A DNA stretch of 64,000 nucleotides from Kiloniella spongiae (lineage in GTDB: Bacteria > Pseudomonadota > Alphaproteobacteria > Kiloniellales > Kiloniellaceae), in the NCBI RefSeq assembly GCF_001026905.1, contig NZ_LAQL01000005.1, forward strand, positions 182,322 to 246,321, written 5' to 3'. Position numbers and translations under genes: made by a program. Shown one piece after another: positions 8,845-17,853 of the stretch. How positions within the stretch are numbered: the stretch's first letter is position 1; each line of letters opens with the position of its first letter. The notes under the pieces were generated by a model. That model worked only from the letters and a program-made list of their open reading frames with translations. It was not told where the DNA came from and made no database searches.

Positions 8845-9849
8845 TTGAAAGCTCTTATGTTCCTGACAAGCATTCTATTGGCGTTGATCACACAGTATGC
8901 CAACGCCACAGGGTTCCAACGAATATTCGTTACTGATCCTTATGACAAAACCATAGAGGTTGGTGTCTGGTATCCAAGTGACAGCGTCTCCCCCAATGCG
9001 GCAAATACCCCTTTTCGCCAGGCTCTTGCACTAGATAATCCCGTAAAGTCTGGTTCTTATCCTCTAATCCTGTTTTCCCACGGTTATGGTGGCTGGATGG
9101 GCGGGCATGCAAGCACAGCACTCGCCCTTGCTGAAGCAGGTTACATCGTTGCAGCACCAACCCATACCGGAAATAACTACGAGGACGAGAGCTATCCGCC
9201 ACAACGCTGGATGCTCGATCGTCCGCGCCACATGAAACAGACAATTGATCACCTACTCAACAACTGGATTGGCATGGAAAATATTGACCCAACCAGAATT
9301 GGCATGTTCGGGTTTTCTGCCGGAGGATACACGGCATTGGTTTCAAGCGGAGCTGTGCCAAACATTCAGAAGCTCCTTACTCATTGCCAAAAACATCCAT
9401 CGGAAATTGCCTGCAAACTTGGCGCAAATAACGAGATCGCAATAGCAGAGCTTGCAAAACAACCATCAAATGCCTGGAACCACGATCTCAGGATATCCGC
9501 AACTGTTGTCATTGCTCCGGGGTTTGGCTTTGCCTTTGACCAAGCTTCATTGGAAAAGGTCACCCTCCCCTTACAACTCTGGTCCGGGACAAAGGATTTG
9601 AATGTTCCGACAAAAACAAATGCCGATGTTATCTTCCAATCCCTTCCAAAACCAGCGGAGTATCACCTTATTAAAGATGCCGGACACTTTGCCTTTCTCT
9701 CCCCCTGCAATCCTGCTCTTCAACAGCAAAATCCAAGAGTTTGGAATATGGTATGTGTCGATGCCCCCACTTTTGACAGAGAAGAATTTCAAAAAGAGTT
9801 CAATAAAGAAGTGATCAATTTCTTCAACAAAAGCCTAACAGCTAAATAA
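8845..9849 (+). CDS. Secreted alpha/beta hydrolase (predicted dienelactone hydrolase / PAF-acetylhydrolase-like)
   Basis: A 334-residue serine hydrolase. A signal peptide (MKALMFLTSILLALITQYANA) precedes the COG4188-like region VGVWYPSDS. The oxyanion-side motif FSHGYGG is near residue 76, the nucleophile elbow is GFSAGG near residue 155, and DAGHFAFL near residue 277 supplies the His. TTG at 8845 has AAAGG 9 nt upstream; ATG at 8857 is the alternative. The mature protein has several Cys, in keeping with export. It is 77 bp upstream of the dehalogenase-like gene and may share its transcript. Substrate unknown. Confidence 0.8.
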   Translation: MKALMFLTSILLALITQYANATGFQRIFVTDPYDKTIEVGVWYPSDSVSPNAANTPFRQALALDNPVKSGSYPLILFSHGYGGWMGGHASTALALAEAGYIVAAPTHTGNNYEDESYPPQRWMLDRPRHMKQTIDHLLNNWIGMENIDPTRIGMFGFSAGGYTALVSSGAVPNIQKLLTHCQKHPSEIACKLGANNEIAIAELAKQPSNAWNHDLRISATVVIAPGFGFAFDQASLEKVTLPLQLWSGTKDLNVPTKTNADVIFQSLPKPAEYHLIKDAGHFAFLSPCNPALQQQNPRVWNMVCVDAPTFDREEFQKEFNKEVINFFNKSLTAK

Positions 9850-9926
9850 AGACTTCATTGCATTTTACTATAAACACCCTTTATTTAGACAACCTTCCGT
9901 TCAGAGCGAACAAAGAGTGAGAGAAA

Positions 9927-10820
9927 ATGCAGTCCAAAACCTTATCCGGGTTCACCCAATCCTTTGCACAAGTAAATAGTGTGAAATTAAGCGTTCACAC
10001 CGCAGGTACAGGTAAACCTTTGCTCTTACTCCACGGCTATCCGCAAACTCATGCAACTTGGGGAAAGATCGCACCGGCCTTTGCACAAAAATTCCAGTGT
10101 ATTATTCCCGATCTGCGGGGGTATGGGGAAAGTAGTACGCCTGTAACCGATAGCGAGCACACCCCCTACTCCAAACGTACCATGGCTCGGGACATGATCG
10201 AACTCATGAGCCATTTTGGTCACAAACGCTTTTCAGTCATCGGCCACGATAGAGGAGCAAGGGTTTCCTATCGCATGGCGTTGGATCATCCTGAACGAAT
10301 TAAAAGGATTGCGATCATCGAGGTCGTTCCAACAGCCGAGATGTGGGATCGTTTTGGTGCTGAGATGGCTATTAAGGCTTATCATTGGACTTTCCTAGCG
10401 CAACCTGCCCCGTTACCAGAGAACATGATAAAAGCAAATCCGATCACCTACCTCGAGTGGACCCTTAAGAGCTGGACCCGGGACAATTCACTCGATGTGT
10501 TCACTCCAGAGGCTCTAGAAAGCTATAGGGAGCAATTCAGAGATCCCGCTCACATACATGCCCTCTGCGAAGATTACCGCGCAGGCGCTACACTCGATCG
10601 ACAACACGACGAAGAAAACAGGAAAAAGGGCGATAAGATAAAAGCCCCCCTCTTCTTCCTTTGGGCACACAAGGGTTTTCCTGCCAAAACAGGTAATCCC
10701 CTTGGTTTGTGGCAAAGCTGGGCTGAAAATGTCCAAGGTCATGCTGTAGATTGCGGACATTTCGCCCAGGAAGAAAACCCTGAAGCAGTCACAGAACACC
10801 TTATTCCCTTTTTTGAGTAA
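9927..10820 (+). CDS. Haloacid/fluoroacetate dehalogenase-like alpha/beta hydrolase
   Basis: A 297-residue cytoplasmic alpha/beta hydrolase closely resembling Rhodopseudomonas palustris fluoroacetate dehalogenase, as recalled. Aligned key residues are all present: nucleophile D108 in GHDRGAR, carboxylate-binding R109 and R112, halide-pocket H153, W154 and Y217 (YHWTFLAQPAPLPEN; CEDYRAGA), W183 (KSWTR), and catalytic H278 (CGHFAQEE). The third acid is E132 where the reference enzyme has Asp; Glu serves in this role in other dehalogenases such as LinB. The predicted reaction is hydrolytic release of halide from a haloacetate. Epoxide hydrolase is the main alternative, but the two Arg and the His-Trp pair favour a haloacid dehalogenase. 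A fluoride channel gene (crcB) lies 35 kb away. Confidence 0.78.
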   Translation: MQSKTLSGFTQSFAQVNSVKLSVHTAGTGKPLLLLHGYPQTHATWGKIAPAFAQKFQCIIPDLRGYGESSTPVTDSEHTPYSKRTMARDMIELMSHFGHKRFSVIGHDRGARVSYRMALDHPERIKRIAIIEVVPTAEMWDRFGAEMAIKAYHWTFLAQPAPLPENMIKANPITYLEWTLKSWTRDNSLDVFTPEALESYREQFRDPAHIHALCEDYRAGATLDRQHDEENRKKGDKIKAPLFFLWAHKGFPAKTGNPLGLWQSWAENVQGHAVDCGHFAQEENPEAVTEHLIPFFE

Positions 10821-10880
10821 TTATTACCCGCCCCCTTAAATTCAAATAACCAATAGTAATTTTTAAAAATAAAAATTCAT

Positions 10881-10894
10881 CTATCTATTGATAG
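10881..10894. promoter_or_regulatory. Operator-like palindrome 1 upstream of SDR gene
   Basis: CTATCTATTGATAG, a 14-bp dyad with one mismatched pair (positions 6 and 9). It matches the consensus CTAYCWATWGRTAG together with a second copy exactly 70 bp downstream. It lies just upstream of a TTGACA -35 box. Confidence 0.55.
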
Positions 10895-10907
10895 GTAAAT
10901 AAATAGA

Positions 10908-10940
10908 TTGACAAATAATTCAATAATTCCATCTTATAGA
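10908..10940 (+). promoter_or_regulatory. Candidate sigma-70 promoter of the SDR gene
   Basis: TTGACA at 10908-10913 is a perfect -35 hexamer. The -10 is ambiguous within TCTTATAGA (10932-10940). The promoter lies between two copies of the same palindrome, as expected for repression by a dimeric regulator. Confidence 0.5.
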
Positions 10941-10950
10941 AACACAACAC

Positions 10951-10964
10951 CTACCTATAGATAG
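10951..10964. promoter_or_regulatory. Operator-like palindrome 2 upstream of SDR gene
   Basis: CTACCTATAGATAG, a 14-bp dyad with one mismatched pair (positions 4 and 11), 14 bp before the SDR start and just past the predicted -10. Binding here would block transcription. No regulator gene of the matching type is adjacent. Confidence 0.55.
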
Positions 10965-10977
10965 ATTGGATAAATAA

Positions 10978-11745
10978 ATGACTGATACTGCGGCACTAAT
11001 TATTGGCGGCTCAAGTGGCATGGGGAAAGCAACTGCGCAATCTTTGAGAAACAAAGGTCAGAACCTAGTTCTTGTTGGTCGCGACCATACAAAACTTGAA
11101 ACAGTCAAATCTGAATTACAGCAAAATGGATCAGGTCAGATCGACATACATGCCGTTGATCTTCAAAACCCAGGACAAGTTGAACAATTTATTTCAACAA
11201 TCAAAGCTGAAAAGCGACATATATCACAACTCGTCAATGCTGCAGGAACCTTCAAACCCGTTGCTTTTCTGGATCATGGGCATAGCGATTTCGATAGCTA
11301 TCACGATTTAAACAAAAGCCTGTTCTTCATAACACAAGTCGTAGCAAGCAATATGAAAGAGCATAACGGTGGTTCGATTGTAAACATAGGATCAATGTGG
11401 GCAAAACAGGCTATTAAAGCCACACCATCATCCGCTTATTCAATGGCAAAAGCGGGATTACACGCGTTAACACAACATCTGGCCATGGAGCTCGCCGAGT
11501 TTAACATTCGGGTTAATGCAGTTTCACCAGCTGTTGTTGTTACCCCAATCTTTGGCTCTTTTATCGAACCTGATCAAATTGAAGATACGCTCACAGGCGG
11601 CTTCAACGATTTTCATCCTATTGGTCGTGTGGGAAGACCAAATGATATTGCTGAAGTGATCAGCTTTTTACTATCAGATTCAGCATCATGGGTTACGGGT
11701 GCCATCTGGGATACTGACGGCGGCGTCATGGCAGGCCGCAATTAA
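10978..11745 (+). CDS. Short-chain dehydrogenase/reductase (SDR)
   Basis: A 255-residue classical SDR oxidoreductase. The NAD(P) motif is GGSSGMGKA at residues 10-18, NAAG follows at about 88-91, and the catalytic Ser-Tyr-Lys set is seen in NIGSMW and SAYSMAKAG. The [11 protein letters not shown] end is typical. The RDHTKLE segment after the second strand suggests NADP preference (inferred). It is transcribed alone from a promoter flanked by two identical-type palindromes. The substrate is unknown; the nearby hydrolases and FAD oxidase suggest a small catabolic group. Confidence 0.88.
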   Translation: MTDTAALIIGGSSGMGKATAQSLRNKGQNLVLVGRDHTKLETVKSELQQNGSGQIDIHAVDLQNPGQVEQFISTIKAEKRHISQLVNAAGTFKPVAFLDHGHSDFDSYHDLNKSLFFITQVVASNMKEHNGGSIVNIGSMWAKQAIKATPSSAYSMAKAGLHALTQHLAMELAEFNIRVNAVSPAVVVTPIFGSFIEPDQIEDTLTGGFNDFHPIGRVGRPNDIAEVISFLLSDSASWVTGAIWDTDGGVMAGRN

Positions 11746-11895
11746 TCTTTGCCAATAATCTAGAAGTAATGTGCATGAACAGGTTTTTACCAGTGTTTCT
11801 TGATTGAAACATAAAGTCTGTTCCTCACATATGTTCTATATTTTCTAGTCGACATACATTCATGATTATCAGAACTCAATAGAGAAAGCTGCCTA

Positions 11896-12957
11896 ATGAG
11901 TAAGACCCCACTCGTAATTGTTGGCGGAGGCTTAAGCGGATTATATCTTGCCTACCGATTGGCACAGCAAGGAAGAGATTTTCTGCTCATTGAAGCACGC
12001 AATCGCTTGGGAGGACGCATAAAAACATCCAGCTCACACGATCTTGGACCAACATGGTTCTGGCCGGGACAACGACATATGATGGAACTCGTCCAGGAAT
12101 TGGACCTTCAGATATTCGAGCAACAAAATACTGGTGATATTCTCTATGAAGATCCCAATGTGTTTTCTGAACGCTTGTCGGGACATCAATACCAAACGAC
12201 TTCCTATAGAATTCAGAACGGTATATCCAGTTTGATTGACAGGCTACAGGCTCTAACCCCTTCGCCAAATATTGCCTTAAATCACAAAGTAATCTCTGTT
12301 GAAAATCAAACTGACACGATAGAAATTACAGCACAATCAAACGGTGAGATCAGAAACCTAACTTGTGAAAATGTGGTTTTCGCACTCCCGCCCCGACTGA
12401 TTGAAAATACTATACAATTTGTTCCTGATCTGAGTGCTGGCATCCGCAATGATATGCGCGCTATCCCAACATGGATGGCAGGGCATGCCAAAGCCCTCAT
12501 TCGTTACCAGTGCCCATTTTGGAAGGATCACAACCTTTCTGGCCAGGCCTTTAGCCGCATTGGCCCCATGATGGAAATCCACGATGCTTCCTCTTATGAT
12601 CATAACTACGCACTTTTTGGTTTTCTTGGAGGATCAGGAATACAAAGAAAAGAGCTGGGAGAGACACAGCTAAAAGGTTTGATAGAAGAACAAATTCAGC
12701 GCCTATTTGGCAACGAAACCCCACAGCCACTTGAAATCATTATCAAAGATTGGTCTCAAGATCCCTTGACCGCAACAGCAAAAGATATGGAACCGTTACA
12801 GACCCACCACCATTATCAGTTCCCGGAAAGTCTAAAGAATATTTGGGACGGAAGGATGAACTTCATCGGGACGGAAGTGGCCTCATCAGAAGGCGGATAT
12901 CTGGAAGGTGCCTTGATTGCCACTGAAGATATTTTGGTAAAAATTTACAGGAAATGA
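11896..12957 (+). CDS. FAD-dependent amine oxidase-like protein
   Basis: A 353-residue flavoprotein of the amino-oxidase (MAO/PAO) superfamily. The N-terminal dinucleotide-binding motif VIVGGGLSGLYLAYRL, then LIEARNRLGGRIKT, is textbook, and the C-terminal FAD contact GTEVASSEGGYLEGALIA is intact. At about 350 residues it is shorter than typical monoamine oxidases, so the substrate domain is compact. No signal peptide. It follows the SDR gene by 150 bp, same strand. The substrate (amine, carotenoid or other) cannot be assigned. Confidence 0.82.
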   Translation: MSKTPLVIVGGGLSGLYLAYRLAQQGRDFLLIEARNRLGGRIKTSSSHDLGPTWFWPGQRHMMELVQELDLQIFEQQNTGDILYEDPNVFSERLSGHQYQTTSYRIQNGISSLIDRLQALTPSPNIALNHKVISVENQTDTIEITAQSNGEIRNLTCENVVFALPPRLIENTIQFVPDLSAGIRNDMRAIPTWMAGHAKALIRYQCPFWKDHNLSGQAFSRIGPMMEIHDASSYDHNYALFGFLGGSGIQRKELGETQLKGLIEEQIQRLFGNETPQPLEIIIKDWSQDPLTATAKDMEPLQTHHHYQFPESLKNIWDGRMNFIGTEVASSEGGYLEGALIATEDILVKIYRK

Positions 12958-12974
12958 CGTAGCCAATAACAATT

Positions 12975-13002
12975 TAGGCGAGATGAATACTCACCTCGCC
13001 TA
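12975..13002. terminator. Hairpin between convergent FAD oxidase and trhO genes
   Basis: Perfect 8-bp arms TAGGCGAG / CTCGCCTA with a 12-nt loop in the 82-bp convergent gap. There is no clear T tract, so it would be a weak bidirectional terminator. Confidence 0.45.
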
Positions 13003-13039
13003 GACCATCAAAGCAGATAGTTCTGAACCACTAACTAAA

Positions 13040-14032
13040 TCACTCTTGCGCTAGTGTAATCTTTTTCTGTTGTTCTCTGACCCGCTGTTTTTCTTCACGG
13101 CGTTTTTCTATAAGGGAAGCGACCTCACCGCCGATATGATCAATGCCACGTTGTTCTGAAAGTTCGATTTGCTTCTCCCGCTCTTCGAAACGCTTTAACT
13201 GCTCATCCGTCAAGCTTTCATAACAATGGTGACAAGAAACACCTTTGCGATAGTGTTCACTTTGTTTGTCATCTTCTGTAATTGGCATACGACAGGCAAA
13301 ACACTGATCGTAGATACCCTTTTCAAGGTTATGTTTTACCGCAACGCGACTATCAAAGACAAAGCACTCACCTTCCCACAGCGACTCTTCTTCGGGTACT
13401 TCTTCCAGATACTTCAAGATACCGCCCTCGAGATGATAAACATCCTTGAAGCCCTGTTCTTTCAGGTAGGCAGTTGATTTTTCACAACGAATACCGCCAG
13501 TACAGAACATCGCAACTTTTTTATTCTTTGCATCAGCAAGGTTTTCTTCAACGTAGGCCGGAAACTCTCTGAAGGTTGCTGTATTGGGGTCAATGGCGTT
13601 TTTAAAAGTACCTATACCAACCTCGTAATCATTACGAGTATCGACCAAAACCACATCAGGATCTGAAATCAACGCATTCCAATCCTGTGGCTTGACATAG
13701 GTGCCAACGATCTGATTAGGATCAATGCCTTCGACACCCATGGTAACAATCTCTTTCTTGAGCTTTACTTTGGTGCGATGGAAAGGCATTTCATCGTGAT
13801 AGGACTCTTTGGTCACCACATTTTTTAAGCGTTCATCTGCGCGAATATAAGCATGCAGTGCATCAATTCCTTCCTGGGATGAAGCAACAGTGCCGTTAAT
13901 ACCTTCGCGTGCCAACAACAATGTCCCTTTGACATCGTGTTGTACCATGAAATTATGAAGTGGTTCGCGAAGACTTTCAAAGTCTTCCAAAACGGCAAAG
14001 TGATACAGTGCCGAAACAACAATCTTTGACAT
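13040..14032 (-). CDS. trhO: tRNA uridine(34) hydroxylase TrhO (rhodanese-like)
   Basis: A 330-residue member of the YceA/TrhO family, which makes 5-hydroxyuridine at tRNA position 34 using molecular oxygen. The N-terminal ferredoxin-like domain ([18 protein letters not shown]) precedes a rhodanese domain with active-site C177 in [14 protein letters not shown]-terminal tail has paired CxxC motifs (C244/C247, C267/C270) that may bind zinc. The highly charged last 40 residues are an extension seen in several family members. It is transcribed alone and convergent to the FAD oxidase. Confidence 0.93.
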   Translation of the reverse strand: MSKIVVSALYHFAVLEDFESLREPLHNFMVQHDVKGTLLLAREGINGTVASSQEGIDALHAYIRADERLKNVVTKESYHDEMPFHRTKVKLKKEIVTMGVEGIDPNQIVGTYVKPQDWNALISDPDVVLVDTRNDYEVGIGTFKNAIDPNTATFREFPAYVEENLADAKNKKVAMFCTGGIRCEKSTAYLKEQGFKDVYHLEGGILKYLEEVPEEESLWEGECFVFDSRVAVKHNLEKGIYDQCFACRMPITEDDKQSEHYRKGVSCHHCYESLTDEQLKRFEEREKQIELSEQRGIDHIGGEVASLIEKRREEKQRVREQQKKITLAQE

Positions 14033-14178
14033 TCTCTTTCCTTGTGCGGGCTGGAACGTAAAACCAGAGCTACAATATGTGGCGGCTATATATCAAAGCA
14101 GAGAAAAAACATCAAGAACATGAAACATCATAGCAGCGTTGCAATACCCTCTATAAAATAAGCTGGGAGATCTTTTGA

Positions 14179-14676
14179 TCAGACGGTATCCAGTCTATAT
14201 TTTTTAAAGACAGCACCTTCAAGTTCGACCTCTTTGATAAATTCTGCACCAAGCCTCTTAAGCCCCAATGTTTTTGTCCGAGATAGCGGCAGTAGGAACG
14301 TTACAAAGGGGATGCGACTGTCAGCCTTTGCAAACACAAGCGCTTTTTTGGTTATTTTTTGACCGAGACCAAAACACTCAGGCTTTAAAACCAGACCAAA
14401 ATCCCATTCATTACCTTCTTTTTGAAACCCACCCCACCCAGCATAGGCTCCTTCGAACAGTATAGCCCAATGACCAAGTCCATCACGACGCCAACATTCT
14501 TCCTTGGCTGTAATAAATGCAGAAAGAGCATTCTTATCCCACTTGAATGTGAACAAAGGCATATGCTCTGCAACACGAGGATCAGACATGTGAGACATAA
14601 TTTCATCTTCCGATACATCACGTAATTGCACAAAGCTGATTTGATCTTCAAATTGTTCTTTGGGTTTTTGGGACAT
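14179..14676 (-). CDS. GNAT-family N-acetyltransferase
   Basis: About 165 residues from the ATG at 14676 (AGG 7 nt upstream; the frame opens at 14691). It has the RimJ/RimL-like GNAT architecture: an N-terminal MSDPRVAEHMP segment, the central WAILFEGAYAGWGGFQ strand pair and the acetyl-CoA region LKPECFGLGQKITKKAL. The last motif keeps the Q/R-x-x-G-x-G/A spirit in degenerate form. Acceptor substrate unknown. Confidence 0.7.
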   Translation of the reverse strand: MSQKPKEQFEDQISFVQLRDVSEDEIMSHMSDPRVAEHMPLFTFKWDKNALSAFITAKEECWRRDGLGHWAILFEGAYAGWGGFQKEGNEWDFGLVLKPECFGLGQKITKKALVFAKADSRIPFVTFLLPLSRTKTLGLKRLGAEFIKEVELEGAVFKKYRLDTV

Positions 14677-14799
14677 TATGGCCTGAACCATTTTATTTAT
14701 AAGGCCCCTTATTCAAACAGTTGGAAGAGAACCCATCAAGCAAGTAACAATGTCTTCTTCTCACAATTTAGTGAAAAATCTGACTTAGAAAAAGTACCT

Positions 14800-15189
14800 T
14801 TATTTAAGGAAACCACCGAAACTTTGATTTTTTTCAAAGACAACTGCAGTCCCTGAAGGCTGCGCGCAATTCACTGCTATCTGTGAAACACTATCAATCT
14901 GATAGTTGAACTGCCGTTTTGTTGAACTAAAAAACTGGGAAAGAACAAAGCTACGGCTTTGTCCCTTTTTAAAATCTACTCGTTCCGGTTCGTACCAAAA
15001 ACCGCCAACACCGTTAATGAGAACAACACAGTCAGAAAGTAAGCCCTTGTTCGTACTTTTAATAACAACACTCGAACGATTAAGCGACACCAGTTCCATA
15101 TCAAAATCACCTGCCATTTCATCGCAACCCACAAGAAATAAACTAGGCAAGAGCCAAATACAGAGTTGTCGTAACGGGGTCATCTTCAT
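14800..15189 (-). CDS. Predicted lipoprotein, paralogue 1 of a tandem pair
   Basis: About 129 residues. The signal peptide ends in the lipobox LFLVGC and the mature chain starts at Cys. The mature 108 residues align without gaps to the neighbouring gene product; shared features are FDM near the N-terminus, CVVL-NG--GFW-EPER, FKKG-SR-F, KRQF-Y and a C-terminal GFLK. Two internal Cys are conserved and could form a disulfide. No known family recognised. ATG 15189 places the basic residues before the hydrophobic core; the frame is open to 15210. Confidence 0.65.
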   Translation of the reverse strand: MKMTPLRQLCIWLLPSLFLVGCDEMAGDFDMELVSLNRSSVVIKSTNKGLLSDCVVLINGVGGFWYEPERVDFKKGQSRSFVLSQFFSSTKRQFNYQIDSVSQIAVNCAQPSGTAVVFEKNQSFGGFLK

Positions 15190-15275
15190 TCTTTCACACC
15201 ACAAGCACACAAAGTCCTTATACTGTACGATAACAAAGCTAACCTTCGATTAATTACAAATCTGACTGCTGTAAC

Positions 15276-15659
15276 TTACTTCAAAAAACCTAGGGTCCCT
15301 TGATTGGTTTCAAAAACCAATGCAGCCCCCCGAGGCTTTTTGCAATCCACCGAGATACGCGAAATTGTATCAACTTTATAATCAAATTGGCGTTTACTTA
15401 CACTGTAAAACCGGGCAAGAGAAAAAGTACGACTTTCCCCTTTCTTAAACTCGGATCGCTCAGGCTCATGCCAAAACCCGCTTGCACCATTAAGAAGTAC
15501 AACACACCCTTCAAGCTTTCGAGTATCCAGATTTTTCACCCCCACACTTGTTTTACTCAAACCCGTCATTTTCATATCAAAAGCATCGCTATTTTCCTCA
15601 CATCCCCAGAGAAACAAAGAAACAAACAACGTTGCTCCCATTTTAATAATTGCCCCCAA
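15276..15659 (-). CDS. Predicted lipoprotein, paralogue 2 of a tandem pair
   Basis: A 127-residue lipoprotein with lipobox LFLWGC at about residues 15-20. TTG at 15659 has GGGGAG just upstream and gives a Lys before the hydrophobic core; ATG at 15641 is the alternative. It lies upstream of paralogue 1 in the same direction, and the mature parts are of equal length with roughly half of positions identical. This indicates a local tandem duplication that has since diverged. Function unknown; an outer-membrane or periplasmic surface role is likely from the lipobox only. Confidence 0.65.
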   Translation of the reverse strand: MGAIIKMGATLFVSLFLWGCEENSDAFDMKMTGLSKTSVGVKNLDTRKLEGCVVLLNGASGFWHEPERSEFKKGESRTFSLARFYSVSKRQFDYKVDTISRISVDCKKPRGAALVFETNQGTLGFLK

Positions 15660-15811
15660 CTTACTCCCCTATCTACGCGACCAATACGCACGCAACCAAT
15701 ACTCAATAAACAAAACATAGGAAAAACCTAAAAATTGTTTATTCTAATAATATTAACAAGATGCAAACTCTCAGGAATTTTCTATAACTTTTTGAAATAT
15801 ATTGAATTGTG

Positions 15812-16243
15812 ATGAATTTACGCCAAATGTTACCGTCCGATCATCCCGATCTCATAACCCTTTTCAAAGCCACCCCTGGCGTTGCTTTGCGCGATGCAGA
15901 CACATATGATGCAACCACGCGATACCTTGAACGCAATCCCGGACTTAATTTTGTTATCGAAGAAGGAAAAGAGATTATAGCGTGCGTCATGTGTGGTCAC
16001 GATGGGCGCAGGGGGTATCTTCAACACCTCATCGTAAAGCCGAATTATAGAAAAATGGGTTTGGGTGAAAAACTGTTTACCGCATGCCTTTCAAACCTTA
16101 GTAGAATAGGGATTAATAAAACCCATATTTTTGTCTTCAAGAATAATGGAATTGCCAACTCTTTCTGGCAATCAAAAGGTTGGCAATTAAGAGAGGATGT
16201 TCATCTCTACTCTTACACTTCTTCGGATAGTACCAATGCTTGA
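15812..16243 (+). CDS. GNAT-family N-acetyltransferase
   Basis: A 143-residue compact GNAT enzyme. VIEEGKEIIACVMCGHDGRRG forms the beta-4/5 region, and the acetyl-CoA loop is PNYRKMGLGEKL (the R-x-x-G-x-G/A motif as RKMGLG) at about residues 70-81. ATG at 15812 overlaps an in-frame GTG at 15809. It is divergent from the lipoprotein pair and ends at a good intrinsic terminator. The acceptor is unknown. Confidence 0.78.
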   Translation: MNLRQMLPSDHPDLITLFKATPGVALRDADTYDATTRYLERNPGLNFVIEEGKEIIACVMCGHDGRRGYLQHLIVKPNYRKMGLGEKLFTACLSNLSRIGINKTHIFVFKNNGIANSFWQSKGWQLREDVHLYSYTSSDSTNA

Positions 16244-16253
16244 CGTAAATGAT

Positions 16254-16285
16254 AAAGGAGAGCTAGAGATTCTGCTCTCCTTTTT
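16254..16285 (+). terminator. Intrinsic terminator after GNAT gene, shared with thrC
   Basis: Stem GGAGAGC / GCTCTCC (16257-16263, 16274-16280), flanked by AAA and followed by TTTTT. It sits between convergent genes and could serve both directions. Confidence 0.75.
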
Positions 16286-16300
16286 AAAATACTATCGTAC

Positions 16301-17548
16301 TTAAATTTTCGAATAATCTATGGGTTGGTTCTTGTCCAATGTGCGGGAAATCGGCGGCATTGGATATTTTAATCCGGTTGCACAATTATAAAGGACGGCC
16401 TGATCTGTTTCTTTAATCCGGCCATCGACCAATGATTGCTTATAAGCCGCATAGGTTGCAGCCCCTTCAGGGCAAAGCAAGACACCTTCCTTTTGCGCAA
16501 CTTCTGCTTGGGATTGCGTGATTGCCTCGTCTGTAACAGCAATAGCAAAGCCGCCGCTTTCGCGCACAGCTCTTAGTATCAAGAAGTCACCGACAGCCAC
16601 AGGCACACGAATACCAGACGCATGGGTATAGGCATTTTCCCACAAAGGAGCATGCTCTTCACCGTCTTCATACGCCTTGACAATAGGCGCACAGCCGGTG
16701 GATTGTACAGCCACCATTTTGGGTCGTTTAGATCCAATCCAACCAATAGCTTCTAACTCATCAAAAGCTTTCCACATACCAATGAGGCCAGTGCCACCAC
16801 CAGTCGGGTAAAAGATAACATCAGGAACATTCCAACCCAGTTGTTCAGCAAGCTCTAGCCCCATCGTCTTTTTGCCTTCAATACGATAAGGTTCTTTCAA
16901 GGTTGAACAATCAAACCATCCAGTCGCCTCTTTGCCTTCGCCAACGATTTTACCACAGTCATTGATCAACCCGTTAACGCGATAAACCTTACCACCCTGA
17001 TACTCAATCTCCGATACATTAACTTCAGGAGTATCATCAGGGCAAAAAATTGTGGTTTCCATTCCTGCCCGGGTTGCATAAGCAGCCATCGCCGCCCCAG
17101 CATTACCATTTGTAGGCATAGCAAGGCGATTTACCCCAAGCTCTTTTGCCATAGAGACAGCCAGCGCCAATCCCCGTGCCTTGAAAGACCCGGTCGGAAG
17201 GCGCCCCTCATCCTTTACAATGAGTTCACCTCCTTTTCCTGCTAGGCTGGGTAAAGAGAGCAGTGGCGTCATAACCTCACCAAGGCTTACAACATTCTTC
17301 GCCTGACGCACTGGCAGAAATTCCCGATAGCGCCAAAATCCCCCAGGTCTTTGTCCCAGATCTTTTTTGGAAACGGATTTGCCTAAAGCTTCGAGATCAT
17401 AGCGGACCAGAATAGGTTTTCCCACGGGTGAAAGCCCATGCAGCTGATCTGCTTCAAGCCTTTCACCCGTGTAAGAGCATTCAAGGTGCGTAACAAAGTT
17501 TGGAAATTCATTCATAATTGCGGGATCAAATGAAGACTTTTGCGGCAT
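16301..17548 (-). CDS. thrC: Threonine synthase
   Basis: A PLP enzyme converting O-phosphohomoserine to threonine. The PLP lysine is K128 in the 420-residue frame (RLPTGSFKARG). The N-terminal part has the CSYTGE segment typical of the archaeal/plant-like class, and PTGGGTGLIGMWKAF supplies the phosphate-binding loop. ATG at 17548 has AGGA upstream; ATG at 17563 is the alternative and lacks a ribosome site. It stands alone, convergent to a GNAT gene and divergent from a LysR gene. A related PLP lyase acting on a similar substrate is a less likely alternative. Confidence 0.85.
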   Translation of the reverse strand: MPQKSSFDPAIMNEFPNFVTHLECSYTGERLEADQLHGLSPVGKPILVRYDLEALGKSVSKKDLGQRPGGFWRYREFLPVRQAKNVVSLGEVMTPLLSLPSLAGKGGELIVKDEGRLPTGSFKARGLALAVSMAKELGVNRLAMPTNGNAGAAMAAYATRAGMETTIFCPDDTPEVNVSEIEYQGGKVYRVNGLINDCGKIVGEGKEATGWFDCSTLKEPYRIEGKKTMGLELAEQLGWNVPDVIFYPTGGGTGLIGMWKAFDELEAIGWIGSKRPKMVAVQSTGCAPIVKAYEDGEEHAPLWENAYTHASGIRVPVAVGDFLILRAVRESGGFAIAVTDEAITQSQAEVAQKEGVLLCPEGAATYAAYKQSLVDGRIKETDQAVLYNCATGLKYPMPPISRTLDKNQPIDYSKI

Positions 17549-17853
17549 CGCTTTTCCTGACATCTAGCTAACTAATCAAAATTGTATTTATCGACGTTAA
17601 TCATGCCAAGACATGACGAGAAAGCCTAACCCTTTCCGCTTTTGTAAATATAATTAATAGATAAATTCATTTTTTTTAAAAATAGAAATTCAGCCTATAT
17701 GAAATTTTCAAAAATAATATTTAGAATCAATATCTAACATAATTTATCACTCCCGCTCACACCTCAACACGTAACTACATTATATTTAATAATTTTGAAT
17801 TTTTTGCTATGAAAGCTTAACATTCAATGACAACGCAATGAGGGCTTGAAAAG

